A stretch of 64,000 nt of DNA from Streptomyces sp. YS415 (GTDB lineage Bacteria; Actinomycetota; Actinomycetes; Streptomycetales; Streptomycetaceae): assembly GCF_023544665.1 (NCBI RefSeq), contig NZ_JAMJFL010000004.1, forward strand, positions 248,001-312,000, given 5' to 3'. Under the pieces are notes generated by a model that worked only from the letters and a program-made list of their open reading frames with translations, made no database searches and had not been told where the DNA came from. The position numbers and the translations under genes were made by a program. Numbering within the stretch: position 1 is the stretch's first letter; each line of letters starts with the position of its first letter. Shown here in pieces: positions 24,345 to 32,822 of the stretch.

Positions 24345-25576
24345 CGGACGGCTCCCGAGAGCGAGGGGACGGAGGAGACGGCGCTGTAGGCCCGGGTCAC
24401 CCCGTCGGCGACGTGGTCCCAGGTGAAGTGGTCCAGCACCCGGCGCCGGCCCTGTTCGCCGTAGCGGGCGAGCAGGTCCGGGGCGTCCAGGAGGCGGCGG
24501 ATCGTGCCGCTGAGGTCGTGGTCGCCGTCGGGCGGGACCAGGACGCCGGTGACGCCGTGCATGACGGTGTCGAGCTGGCCGCCGACGGCCGTGGCGAGGA
24601 CAGGCGCGCGGCAGGCCATCGCCTCGACGGGCACGATGCCGAACGGTTCGTAGTGGGGCAGGGACAGCACCAGGTCCGCGCTGGACATCAGCTGGGGCAT
24701 CCGGGCGGGGCTGACCCCGCCGAGCAGGGTGACCCGGTCGTCCACGCCGTGCTCCTCGGCGATGGCGCGCAGCCGTTCGGCCTCCGGCTCGGCGGCCATC
24801 AGGGCGGGTTCGGGGCCGCCCGCGATGAGGAGTTCGGCGTCGGGGACACCGGCCAGGGCGCGGATGGCGCGGTCGAAGCCCTTGCGGGGCACGAGCCGGC
24901 CGACGGCGAGCAGCCTCCGGGGTGCGGCGGCGGACCGCCGGGCGTCGGCGACCGGCGCGAACCGGTCGGGGTCGACTCCGCAGGGCACCACCGTGATCCG
25001 GTCCCGGGGCAGGCCCATGGCGACCAGTTCGGCCACCTCGTCCTGGCAGGTGGCGAGGATCAGGTCGGCCGCGCGGCCGACGGCCGTCTCGATCGCGACG
25101 CGTTCGGGCGGGCTGGTGTCGGCGGCGCCCTGGTGGCGCCGCTTCACGGTGCCCAGCGCGTGGTAGGTCTGCACGACGGGCACGCCGAGGCCCTTCGCCC
25201 CGGCCAGCGCGGCCCAGCCCGACATCCAGAAGTGGGCGTGCACGACGTCGGGTGGTTCGGCCGCCCACCGGTCGGCCAGGAACTCGCCGAACGCCGGTAT
25301 GCAGGGCGGCAGTTCGTCCTTGGGGACCGGGGCGGGCGGTCCGGCGGGCACATGGACAACGCGGTACCCGTCGGGTGCGGTGACCTGCTCCGCGAGCCGG
25401 GGGTCGTCCCGGCGGGTGTAGACCACGACGTCGTATCCCCGGCGGGCCAGCCGGCCGGCGAGCTGTGCCACGTACACGTTCTGGCCGCCCGCGTCGGGGC
25501 CGCCGAGGGCGGCCAGGGGGCTCGCGTGCTCGGACACCATGGCGACCCGGCGGGCCGGAGGGTAGCTGGCACTCAT
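24341..25576 (-). CDS. Family 4 glycosyltransferase (411 aa)
   Basis: GT-B fold protein from ATG 25576. The N-terminal domain has VAMVSEHASPLAALGGPDAGGQNVYV (the GGxN donor-loop type seen in sucrose-phosphate-synthase-like and MshA-like enzymes), VVHAHFWMSG and VVQTYHALG. The C-terminal domain has LLAVGRLVPRKGFDRAI and the E-x7-E motif HYEPFGIVPVEAMACR. It overlaps both neighbours by ATGA. It is predicted to be a retaining transferase acting on a cell-surface glycan precursor in the cytoplasm. Confidence 0.88.
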   Translation of the reverse strand: MSASYPPARRVAMVSEHASPLAALGGPDAGGQNVYVAQLAGRLARRGYDVVVYTRRDDPRLAEQVTAPDGYRVVHVPAGPPAPVPKDELPPCIPAFGEFLADRWAAEPPDVVHAHFWMSGWAALAGAKGLGVPVVQTYHALGTVKRRHQGAADTSPPERVAIETAVGRAADLILATCQDEVAELVAMGLPRDRITVVPCGVDPDRFAPVADARRSAAAPRRLLAVGRLVPRKGFDRAIRALAGVPDAELLIAGGPEPALMAAEPEAERLRAIAEEHGVDDRVTLLGGVSPARMPQLMSSADLVLSLPHYEPFGIVPVEAMACRAPVLATAVGGQLDTVMHGVTGVLVPPDGDHDLSGTIRRLLDAPDLLARYGEQGRRRVLDHFTWDHVADGVTRAYSAVSSVPSLSGAVR

Positions 25577-26535
25577 CGGGTGACCTCCTTGATCAGGCGT
25601 TCCCAGTCGTCCCGGAAACGCCGCTCTCCGTAGCGGGCCTGTGCCGCAGACCTGGCGGCCTCCCCTGTCAGGCGGGCGTCCACGGGATCCGCGAGGAAGC
25701 CGCGCAGGGCGTCCCGCAGGACGTCGAGCCGGTTGGACACCACCCCGGCGCCCTCGGGGACGGCCTCGCGCACCTCGGTGGTGTCCAGGGCCACGACGGG
25801 CATCCCCAGGAACATCGCCTCGAGCAGGGACAGTCCGAGGGACGTCCAGCGGACGGGGTGGAGGTACATGCGGCAGCGCGCCATCTGCCGGTGCAGCGCG
25901 CTCTGCGGCAGGTCGCGGCTGCGCAGGAGTTCCGGTGGCAGACCGAGGTGGTCGGCGAGCCCTTCGCTGCGCATGCCGAACACGTCGAGCGGCACCGCGT
26001 GGGCGAACTCCGGCAGCAGGTCGGTTCCGGTGGTACGGCCGCGCCGGACGGGTTCGTTGACGACGACCGCGGCACGCGGCTCCTCGCCGGTCCACAGGTG
26101 CCCGGGGTCGATGATCCCGTGCTCGATCACGGTGCTGGGCGCCTTGCCGTTGTCCCACATCAGGCGGTTGAAATGGGTGACGTGGACGAGGGGGATGTCG
26201 CTGCGGCCGGCCAGGGGGTGGCGGGTGTCCACGGCCGACTCGTGCGGGCTGTTGTGCTCGACGTAGACGGCGGGGACGTCGATGCCGGGCCGGCGGCCGG
26301 TCCAGCGCCGGGCGAGATCGAGTTCGTGCGGGCGTTGCAGCACCATCAGGTCGATGTCGGCCTCGCGCAGTTCCTCGGGGCTCAATTCCCGCACCGTGGG
26401 CGGCCATTGCCAGGTGCGAGCCCGGCCCAGCCCGTCGGGTCCGCGGTCGGGGGTGACCGGGACCAGGAAGGTGTACGGGCCCTGCACGAACGCCGTCAGC
26501 CAGGATCCGTGCACATGCCAGACGAGGATGTTCAT
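25573..26535 (-). CDS. Glycosyltransferase, GT-B fold, GT4-like (320 aa)
   Basis: It begins MNILVWHVHGSWLTAFVQGP and has VYVEHNSPHESAV, VTHFNRLMWDN and STVIEHGIIDP in the acceptor domain. The donor domain has LHPVRWTSLGLSLLEAMFLG, an E-x7-type motif followed by MPVVALDTTEVREAV. It is shorter than canonical GT4 enzymes, and the glycine-rich N-terminal loop is not the usual one. It sits in the middle of the coupled operon with ATGA overlaps on both sides. The acceptor and donor are unknown. Confidence 0.75.
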   Translation of the reverse strand: MNILVWHVHGSWLTAFVQGPYTFLVPVTPDRGPDGLGRARTWQWPPTVRELSPEELREADIDLMVLQRPHELDLARRWTGRRPGIDVPAVYVEHNSPHESAVDTRHPLAGRSDIPLVHVTHFNRLMWDNGKAPSTVIEHGIIDPGHLWTGEEPRAAVVVNEPVRRGRTTGTDLLPEFAHAVPLDVFGMRSEGLADHLGLPPELLRSRDLPQSALHRQMARCRMYLHPVRWTSLGLSLLEAMFLGMPVVALDTTEVREAVPEGAGVVSNRLDVLRDALRGFLADPVDARLTGEAARSAAQARYGERRFRDDWERLIKEVTR

Positions 26536-27539
26536 TGGCTCTCCTCAAGGAGTTTGTGCACCGCGGCCACCACGTCCTGGCCCGTCACCTCGTCCAGGCA
26601 GGGGTGGCCCGGTACGGGGCACCGGCGGGCCCTGCTGTCGGCGCACGGCGCCCGCTGGTCGCCGAGGAGGACGCAGGGCACCCCGTACGGCGCCCACCGC
26701 TCGGCCGGGACGACCGGCGCGAACAGGGAGACGACCGGGGTGCCGACGGCCGCGGCCAGATGGGCGGGGCCGGTGTTGCCGCAGATGACGGCGTCGGCGA
26801 TGCGCAGGACACCGGCGAGGGTCCGCGGGTCGGTCCTGCCGCCCAGGTCCACGGCCGTGTCCCCGCTGACCTTGCGGGTCAGGCCCACTTCGTCGGGGCC
26901 GCCGGTGACGACGACCCGGTGGCCCGCCTCGCCGAGGAGTTCGACGGCCTCGGCGCAGCGGTCGGGGTTCCAGGCGCGGGCGGGGGCGCTGGCGCCGGGG
27001 TGGACGACGACGTAGGGGCCGTTGCCGGTGAGCGCGATGGTGTCGGGTGTGGGGACGACGCGCAGCCGGCCGTCGTCGCCGGGGGGCAGGAGCCAGCCCA
27101 TGGCGGCGGCGGTGTCGAGGGCGGCCTCGGCCTCGTGGCGGCCGGGCAGCCGCTGGTGCCGGACGTCGAGGAGGCGGCCGGGGTGGTCGACGCTGTCGGC
27201 GCCGATGCGTGGCACCCCGGCCAGCCGCAGCAGCAGGGCCGTGGGCAGGGGGCTCTGGTGGAAGGAGGTGAGGACGAGCGCGGTGTCGAACGCCTCCTTG
27301 CGAAGACGCCTGATCAGGCCCTCGGTGTCGGCCGCCGCCACGGTGGGCGGGTCGAAGCCCTCCCAGGGGGCTTCCCACACCATGACGTCGGTGACGCCGG
27401 GCAGGAGGCGGGCGGCGGGTTCGCCGCGCGGGCCGCACAGCATGGTCACCTCGGAGCTGTGCGCCGCGACCGCACGGACCGCCGGTCCGGCGAGCAGGAC
27501 GTCGCCGAAGCTGTCGAGCCGGACGACCAGGGCCTTCAC
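26532..27539 (-). CDS. Family 9 glycosyltransferase (heptosyltransferase type, 335 aa)
   Basis: From GTG 27539 the protein starts VKALVVRLDSFGDVLLAGPAV, with SFGD replacing the GxGD motif. VVVHPGASAPARAWNPDRCAEA, VVTGGPDEVGL and ICGNTGPAHLAAAVGTPVVSLFAP are classic GT9 features (quoted in parts). A Cys-rich segment near the C-terminus (CADSRARRCPVPGHPCLD) is also common in this family. It is the second GT9 in the operon, consistent with two heptose residues in the product. It overlaps gmhB by GTGA. Confidence 0.87.
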   Translation of the reverse strand: MKALVVRLDSFGDVLLAGPAVRAVAAHSSEVTMLCGPRGEPAARLLPGVTDVMVWEAPWEGFDPPTVAAADTEGLIRRLRKEAFDTALVLTSFHQSPLPTALLLRLAGVPRIGADSVDHPGRLLDVRHQRLPGRHEAEAALDTAAAMGWLLPPGDDGRLRVVPTPDTIALTGNGPYVVVHPGASAPARAWNPDRCAEAVELLGEAGHRVVVTGGPDEVGLTRKVSGDTAVDLGGRTDPRTLAGVLRIADAVICGNTGPAHLAAAVGTPVVSLFAPVVPAERWAPYGVPCVLLGDQRAPCADSRARRCPVPGHPCLDEVTGQDVVAAVHKLLEESQ

Positions 27540-28093
27540 GGGCGATCACCGGGCCCTTCGCCGAGCAGCCGGCGGACGGCGGTGAGCAGGTCGGGGGCGG
27601 TGCTGGGGGCGGTCGCGGTCTCCTGCGGCCGGGTGGCGGCGTTGGGCACCAGCACGGCCCGGGCGCCCGCGGCGTGCGCGGCCAGGACGTCGGCGCCGAT
27701 GTCGCCGATCACCACGCAGTCGGCGGGGGCCACCCGCAGGCGCCGGGCCGCTTCGACGACGAGTCCGGGCCGGGGCTTGCGGCAGTCGCAGCCGGCGTCG
27801 GGCGCGTGCGGGCAGTACACCCAGGTGTCGAGGCCGCCGAGGAGGGCGTCGGCGCGGTCGTTGACGCGGTGGACGTCGGCGTCGGTGAGCAGGCCGCGGC
27901 CGACGCCGGACTGGTTGCTGACCACGCCGGTCGCGATGCCCGCGGCGCGCAGCAGGTCCAGGGCCTGCCGGGCGCCGGGCAGCGGGCGCACCAGGTCGGG
28001 GTCGCCGTTGTAGGGGACGTCCTCGACAAGGGTGCCGTCGCGGTCGAAGAGGACGGCGGCCGGGCGGTTGGGGTCGGAGGGCCGGGTGTTCAC
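27536..28093 (-). CDS. gmhB: D-glycero-beta-D-manno-heptose 1,7-bisphosphate 7-phosphatase (HAD-IIIA)
   Basis: A 185-aa protein from GTG 28093, with AGGAG upstream. HAD motif I is VLFDRDGTLVEDV. SNQSGVGRGLL is the GmhB substrate loop. CPHAPDAGCDCRKPRPG carries the four-ligand Cys/His zinc site specific to GmhB-type histidinol-phosphatase-like HADs. CVVIGDIGADVLAA supplies the last motif. It removes the 7-phosphate between the two HldE reactions. Overlaps on both sides (GTGA) tie it to GT genes. Confidence 0.9.
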   Translation of the reverse strand: MNTRPSDPNRPAAVLFDRDGTLVEDVPYNGDPDLVRPLPGARQALDLLRAAGIATGVVSNQSGVGRGLLTDADVHRVNDRADALLGGLDTWVYCPHAPDAGCDCRKPRPGLVVEAARRLRVAPADCVVIGDIGADVLAAHAAGARAVLVPNAATRPQETATAPSTAPDLLTAVRRLLGEGPGDRP

Positions 28094-29085
28094 GGGCTGC
28101 TCCTGAGGGCGGTGGCCCGGCGGTGGCGTACCAGCCCGTGCAGCCAGTACCGCACCGCGAGCGGCGGGATGACCACGCTGGTGGAGATCATGGTGGTGAT
28201 CTCCCGTGCCGTGCACGGTCCGGGCCGGATGCGGGCGAGCGCGAACTCGGCGGTGCCCAGCGCCCACAGTGCCCCGGCGATCCGCGCGGCGCGCCGCCGG
28301 CCGGCCAGGGCGAGCACGGGGGCGGTGAGCGCCAGGGAGGTGACCAGGGCGTGCCGGGGCAGGCGTCCGCGGGGGGCCTCGGCGCGGGACCACCAGTCGG
28401 GGCCGTGCAGCCGGGTCATCAGGGCGTCGTCGGCGTTGCCTCGCTGGGCCCGGACCGACGCCCAGGCGTTCTCGGGGCGTACCGGGTGGCGGGTGGTGCG
28501 TTCGCCCCGGTGCAGCGTCCAGCCGGCGTCGCGCACGCGCAGGGCCAGGTCGGCGTCCTCGCGGAAGGCGCGGCCGAACCGCTCGTCGAAGCCGCCGACC
28601 TCGAGGAGGGCCGCGGTGCGGTAGGCCATGTCCGCCGTGGCCCAGGCCGCGTTCTCCAGTCCGGCCGTGCCGCGTTCCCAGTCGGTGGGCCGGCGGTCGT
28701 CGGGCAGGGGCACGTGGAGCCGTCCCTGGATGCCGCCGGTACCGGCGTCGGCCGCGGCGAGGTCGTCGGCGAGGCGGCGGGACCAGTCGGGCAGGACCTG
28801 GACGTCGTCGTCGAGGAAGACCGTCCACGGGGTGCGGACGGTCCGCCATCCGGCGTTGCGGGCGGCGGCCGGACCGCGGCCGCCGGTGCGCAGGGTCCGG
28901 ACCCGGCTCCACAGCACCCCGGCCGCTTCCAGCGGCAGCTCGCCGACGGGGGCGGGCCGGTCGTCGACCAGGACGACCTCCTCGGGCGGGTGGTCACCGG
29001 CCGCGGCGAGCGCGCGCAGACAGTCGGCCAGGCAGGGGCGGCCGATCGTCGGGATGACGACGGAGTAGGCGGGTTCGCCGCTCAT
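28090..29085 (-). CDS. Family 2 glycosyltransferase (331 aa)
   Basis: From ATG 29085 after AAGGAGGTG. It has YSVVIPTIGRPCLADCL, VLVDDRPAP, GPAAARNAGWRT, the metal-binding FLDDDVQVLPDW, and GGFDERFGRAFREDADLALRV as the acceptor loop (parts quoted). After residue ~240 there are two hydrophobic stretches (ALVTSLALTAPVLALAG and IAGALWALGTAEFAL), so the C-terminus may be membrane-associated. The FREDADLALR motif resembles family members that add the first sugar or extend surface glycans. Confidence 0.85.
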   Translation of the reverse strand: MSGEPAYSVVIPTIGRPCLADCLRALAAAGDHPPEEVVLVDDRPAPVGELPLEAAGVLWSRVRTLRTGGRGPAAARNAGWRTVRTPWTVFLDDDVQVLPDWSRRLADDLAAADAGTGGIQGRLHVPLPDDRRPTDWERGTAGLENAAWATADMAYRTAALLEVGGFDERFGRAFREDADLALRVRDAGWTLHRGERTTRHPVRPENAWASVRAQRGNADDALMTRLHGPDWWSRAEAPRGRLPRHALVTSLALTAPVLALAGRRRAARIAGALWALGTAEFALARIRPGPCTAREITTMISTSVVIPPLAVRYWLHGLVRHRRATALRSSP

Positions 29086-30716
29086 GCGAACACCTCCTTG
29101 CGGCGGATCGCGAACGGGCCGAGGGCGAGCAGGTCCACGGGTGCGGAGCCGAAGCACTCCAGGGCGTCCCGCGGGTCGTCGACCATGGGCCGGCCCGCCG
29201 TGTTGAGGCTGGTGTTGACGACGACGGGCAGGCCGGTACGGCGCTCGAATCCGTCGATCATGCGGGCCACGAGTGGTTCGTCCCGCCGGTCCACGGTCTG
29301 GATGCGGGCGGTTCCGTCGACGTGGACGACGGCCGGGATGCGGTCGCGCCAGGCGGCGGCGACCTCGTGCACGAACAGCATGTGCGGGCTGGGCAGCGGC
29401 CCGTCGAACAGCTCCGCGGCCCGTTCCGCGAGCACCATCGGGGCGACCGGGCGGAACTCCTCGCGCCCCTTGACGGCGTTGAGGCGTTCCAGGTTGCCGG
29501 GGCGGCCGGGGTGGGCGAGCAGGGAGCGATGGCCGAGGGCGCGCGGGCCGTACTCGCTGCGGCCCTGGAACCAGGCCACGACGGCATCCTCGGCGAGCGC
29601 GGCGGCGACGGTCTCGGCGATGTCCTCGGGCTCCGCGTAGGGCACGGCCGCGCTCTCCAGCCAGGCCCGCAGTTCGGCGTCGCTCCAGCCGCGGCCGAGG
29701 GCCGCGGTGGGCATGGGCTCCACGGTCTCCTTCTGGGAGGCGACATGGAGCGCGGCGCCGAGCGCGGTGCCCGCGTCACCGGCGGCGGGCTGCACCCAGA
29801 TGTGCCGGAAGGGTGTCTCCCGGTACAGGCGGGTGTTGGCGACGCAGTTGAGCGCGACACCGCCGGCCATGGTCAGGACGTCCTCGCCGGTACGGTCGTG
29901 CAGCCACCGGGCGAGGCCGAGCATGACCTCCTCCAGGCAGGCCTGGGCGCTGGCGGCGATGTCGGCGTGGTCCTGCGTCCAGCCGCTGCCCTTCGCCCGC
30001 GCCGGAACCAATTCCTCCCAGGGCACGGGGCGGGCCCGGAATCCGCCCTCGCCGTCCAGGTGGACGTAGGTGCGCAGCCGGTCCAGGAAGCGGGGCTCGC
30101 CGTAGGAGGCCAGGGCCATCACCTTGAACTCGTCGCTGCTGCGCAGGAAGCCCAGGTGCTGGGTGAGGTCCTCGTAGAACAGGCCCATCGAGTCGGGCAG
30201 GGACTGGGAGCCGAGGATCGTCAGCTCGCGGTTGGCGTAGCGGCCGGCCAGGTGGGAGCCGCATTCGCCACGGCCGTCCAGCACCAGGACGGCGCTGTCG
30301 GGGTACGGCGCCGCCTGTCCGGCGGAGGCCGCGTGGGCGACGTGGTGGGCGACGAAGCGGACCTTGCCGGGGTCGAGTCCGGGCAGCGCCTCGGCGAGGA
30401 ACTCGGGGGCGCGGCGCGCGTACTCCTGGCGCAGCGCGTCCCAGGGGTCGTGCAGGCCCAGCTGGTCCGCCGGGCGGGCGAGTTCCGGGTCGTAGGAGTA
30501 GGCGACCGCGTCCAGGTCCGCCGGGCTCAGGCCGGCCTGGTCCAGGCACCAGCGGGCGGACAGTTCGGGCAGTTCCCAGGCGGAGAAGGGGACGGGCCGC
30601 TTGCCGTGCTTGCGCCGGCTGAAGCGTTCCTCCTCCGCGGCTGCCACGATCCGGCCGTCCACGACGAGAGCGGCGGCGGGGTCGTGGAAGAGGGCGTTGA
30701 TTCCCAGGACACGCAT
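29082..30716 (-). CDS. Carbamoyltransferase (NodU/TobZ/CmcH family, 544 aa)
   Basis: From ATG 30716 with GGAGG upstream. The N-terminal Kae1-like domain has NALFHDPAAALV, AAEEERFSRRKHGKR and FVAHHVAHAASAG (metal-binding His pair). The C-terminal YrdC-like part has WFQGRSEYGPRALGHRSLLA and VNTSLNTAGRPMVDDP. Full-length O-carbamoyltransferases of this family use carbamoyl phosphate and ATP to carbamoylate a sugar hydroxyl (nodulation factors, tobramycin, novobiocin). Here the linked ADP-heptose genes suggest that a heptose or another glycan sugar is carbamoylated. It overlaps the GT2 gene by ATGA. Confidence 0.9.
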   Translation of the reverse strand: MRVLGINALFHDPAAALVVDGRIVAAAEEERFSRRKHGKRPVPFSAWELPELSARWCLDQAGLSPADLDAVAYSYDPELARPADQLGLHDPWDALRQEYARRAPEFLAEALPGLDPGKVRFVAHHVAHAASAGQAAPYPDSAVLVLDGRGECGSHLAGRYANRELTILGSQSLPDSMGLFYEDLTQHLGFLRSSDEFKVMALASYGEPRFLDRLRTYVHLDGEGGFRARPVPWEELVPARAKGSGWTQDHADIAASAQACLEEVMLGLARWLHDRTGEDVLTMAGGVALNCVANTRLYRETPFRHIWVQPAAGDAGTALGAALHVASQKETVEPMPTAALGRGWSDAELRAWLESAAVPYAEPEDIAETVAAALAEDAVVAWFQGRSEYGPRALGHRSLLAHPGRPGNLERLNAVKGREEFRPVAPMVLAERAAELFDGPLPSPHMLFVHEVAAAWRDRIPAVVHVDGTARIQTVDRRDEPLVARMIDGFERRTGLPVVVNTSLNTAGRPMVDDPRDALECFGSAPVDLLALGPFAIRRKEVFA

Positions 30717-30757
30717 GCGATGCCTCCGAGCGGCGTACGGGAGCGGACGGTCCTGCG

Positions 30758-31744
30758 CTAGCGGACCGGGTCGCCGGCCGGCTGCGCCGCGGCGAAGTGG
30801 GCGATGGTCTGCTTGATGCCCTCCTCCCACGGCACGCGGGGCGACCAGCCCAGCAGTTCGCGCGCGAGGGTCGTGTCGGGGCGGCGGCGCTGCGGGTCGT
30901 CGGTGGGGCGGTCGACGTACACGATCCGGGAGGAGGATCCGGTCAGCTCGACCACCCGGTCGGCGATCTCGCGGACCGTCACCTCGTCGCTGCCGCCGAT
31001 GTTGACGGGCCGCACCGAATGGCTCGCGGCGACCAGCAGGATTCCGTCCACGGTGTCGTCGACGTAGCACAGGGATCGCGTCTGCCGGCCGTCACCGGCC
31101 ACCGTCAGCGGTTCACCGGCCAGGGCCTGGGTGACGAAGGTGGGCACGGCACGCCCGTCGTGCGCGCGCATCCGGGGCCCGTACGTGTTGAAGAGGCGCA
31201 CGATGCCCGCGTCGGTGCCCTTGGTGCGCGCATGGGCGGTGACCAGCGCCTCGGAAAACCGCTTGGACTCGTCGTACACGCTGCGCGGGCCGACGGGGTT
31301 GACGTTGCCCCAGTAGTCCTCGCGCTGCGGATGGGCCAGCGGATCGCCGTACACCTCGGAGGTGGAGGCGAGCAGGAAGCGGGCGCGGTCGCGCTCCGCC
31401 ACGGCCAGCATGTTGCGGGTGCCCAGGCTGCCGACGTCGAGCGTCTCCAGGGGCAGCCGGAGGTAGTCGGCCGGGGAGGCGGGGCAGGCGAAGTGCAGGA
31501 CGAGGTCGTACGGGCCGGACAGCAGCCGGGGGGCGTCCGGGGCGGAGACGTCGCACTCGACGAAGCGGAATCCGCGCCGATCCGCCAGATGGGCGATGTT
31601 CTCGCGCGTCCCGGAGCAGAGGTTGTCGGCGCAGTCGACTTCGACCTGTGAATTCAGCAGGCGTTCGCACAGGTGGCTGCCGAGGAAGCCGGCACCGCCG
31701 GTCACCAGGGCGCGCCGCCATGCACACGACGAGATTTCAGTCAT
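30758..31744 (-). CDS. NAD-dependent nucleotide-sugar epimerase/decarboxylase (UXS-like extended SDR)
   Basis: A 328-aa protein from ATG 31744. It has [20 protein letters not shown] with [33 protein letters not shown] and [17 protein letters not shown], and the catalytic [11 protein letters not shown]. The CPASP and YGDPLEHPQ-like segments are the signature of UDP-glucuronate decarboxylase-type (UDP-xylose synthase) enzymes, not of HldD. It is the first gene of the coupled cluster, 41 bp before the carbamoyltransferase, and probably makes a UDP-pentose or another 4-modified donor for one of the glycosyltransferases. Confidence 0.82.
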   Translation of the reverse strand: MTEISSCAWRRALVTGGAGFLGSHLCERLLNSQVEVDCADNLCSGTRENIAHLADRRGFRFVECDVSAPDAPRLLSGPYDLVLHFACPASPADYLRLPLETLDVGSLGTRNMLAVAERDRARFLLASTSEVYGDPLAHPQREDYWGNVNPVGPRSVYDESKRFSEALVTAHARTKGTDAGIVRLFNTYGPRMRAHDGRAVPTFVTQALAGEPLTVAGDGRQTRSLCYVDDTVDGILLVAASHSVRPVNIGGSDEVTVREIADRVVELTGSSSRIVYVDRPTDDPQRRRPDTTLARELLGWSPRVPWEEGIKQTIAHFAAAQPAGDPVR

Positions 31745-31875
31745 GGAGTGTCCTTCGTCCGCACGCGACGGCGGGGGCGGTCGGCCCGGCACACACCGTT
31801 CGGCGCGGTAGAGGAGTCGCGGAGAGCCGTCCCAGTGCTGCGGAGGGCTGTTCCGGGCTGTTATAGGGAGGCAGT

Positions 31876-31911
31876 TGTTTTCATACGTTGATTCCTACTT
31901 TGTACCGGTAC
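31876..31911. promoter_or_regulatory. AT-rich element with 13-mer and palindrome in divergent region
   Basis: In the 266-bp region between the heptose cluster and the hemerythrin gene lie TGTTTTCATACGT (31876-31888, identical to 5573-5585) and the palindrome GTACCGGTAC (31902-31911). The segment is far more A/T-rich than its flanks and is placed to drive either gene. No other element is clear in 31745-32010. Confidence 0.4.
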
Positions 31912-32010
31912 CCGGGGGAGCGCGACTCCTGTGTGAGCCCTCCGCGCGCGGGCACTCGGAGCCCGCGGCGCGTCCGACCGGGCCGCCGTCACAGGCAGGA
32001 GGTGAAGGAC

Positions 32011-32574
32011 ATGGGTCACGGTGGAAACGTGATCGAGGAGCTGATGACCGATCACGGAGAGGTCGAGGAGCTCTTCGGCAAGATCGAGGCGCTGCCCCCC
32101 GGGGACAAGAACCGCAAGGCGTACGCGGACCAGGTCACGATGGAGCTGGTGCGGCACTCGGTTGCCGAGGAGGCCTACCTCTACCCGGCCGTGCGCGAAC
32201 ACCTCGCGGGCGGGGACGCCCTGGCCGACCAGGAGCTCGAGGACCACGCCAAGGCCGAACAGATCATGAAGGACCTGGAGAGCTGCGACCCCGGCGACCA
32301 CGAGTTCGACCGGCTGATCGGCATGCTCATGACCGAGATCCGCGCCCACATCGCGGACGAGGAGCAGAACCTCTTCCCGCAGCTGCGCGCGACCTGCCCC
32401 GCCGAGGCCCTGGACAAGCTCGGCGACAAGGTGCGCCAGGCGAAGAAGACGGCCCCCACCCGCCCGCACCCCTCCGCTCCGGACAAGCCGCCCGCCAACA
32501 AGCTGCTGGCGCCCGGTGTCGGAATGGTCGACCGGCTGCGCGACGCGCTGACCGGACGTGGCAAGACGGACTGA
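32011..32574 (+). CDS. Hemerythrin HHE domain protein (187 aa)
   Basis: From ATG 32011 after a near-perfect AGGAGGTGAAGGAC. Iron-binding residues are visible: DHGEVEELF (His/Glu), VRHSVAEEAYLYPAV (His/Glu pair), EDHAKAEQIM and RAHIADEEQNLFPQL. The C-terminal ~45 residues are basic and proline-rich, and likely unstructured. Cytoplasmic di-iron HHE proteins bind oxygen or nitric oxide, or store iron. In Streptomyces they are often stress-induced. It is monocistronic with a very strong terminator hairpin. Confidence 0.88.
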   Translation: MGHGGNVIEELMTDHGEVEELFGKIEALPPGDKNRKAYADQVTMELVRHSVAEEAYLYPAVREHLAGGDALADQELEDHAKAEQIMKDLESCDPGDHEFDRLIGMLMTEIRAHIADEEQNLFPQLRATCPAEALDKLGDKVRQAKKTAPTRPHPSAPDKPPANKLLAPGVGMVDRLRDALTGRGKTD

Positions 32575-32613
32575 CTCCCTGCGCGCGGCAGGCTGCCCGG
32601 CGGCCGCGCGACC

Positions 32614-32656
32614 GCTGCGCGGGCCCGTACCCCTCTGGGTGACGGGCCCGCGCAGC
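32614..32656 (+). terminator. Strong hairpin after the hemerythrin gene
   Basis: GCTGCGCGGGCCCGT (32614-32628) pairs perfectly with ACGGGCCCGCGCAGC (32642-32656): a 15-bp stem with a 13-nt loop, starting 40 bp after the stop. Confidence 0.75.
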
Positions 32657-32822
32657 GTGCTGTGAGCAACCGCACTCGAACCCCCGATACCGCCCCCCAC
32701 CTGCGCATACAGCAGTCGGTGAGAGGGCCGGCGGGGCCCGGGCCCGTCGTCTCCGGGACCTCGTCTGTCACGATGGTCCGCGCCGTGACCTCTTCGGTGG
32801 AACAAGCCGTGCAACGCAGCCG

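Noticed and set aside
30758..31744. HldD (ADP-heptose 6-epimerase)
   Set aside because: The CPASP and YGDPLAHPQ segments indicate a UDP-glucuronate decarboxylase-type SDR, so I did not assign it to the last heptose step.
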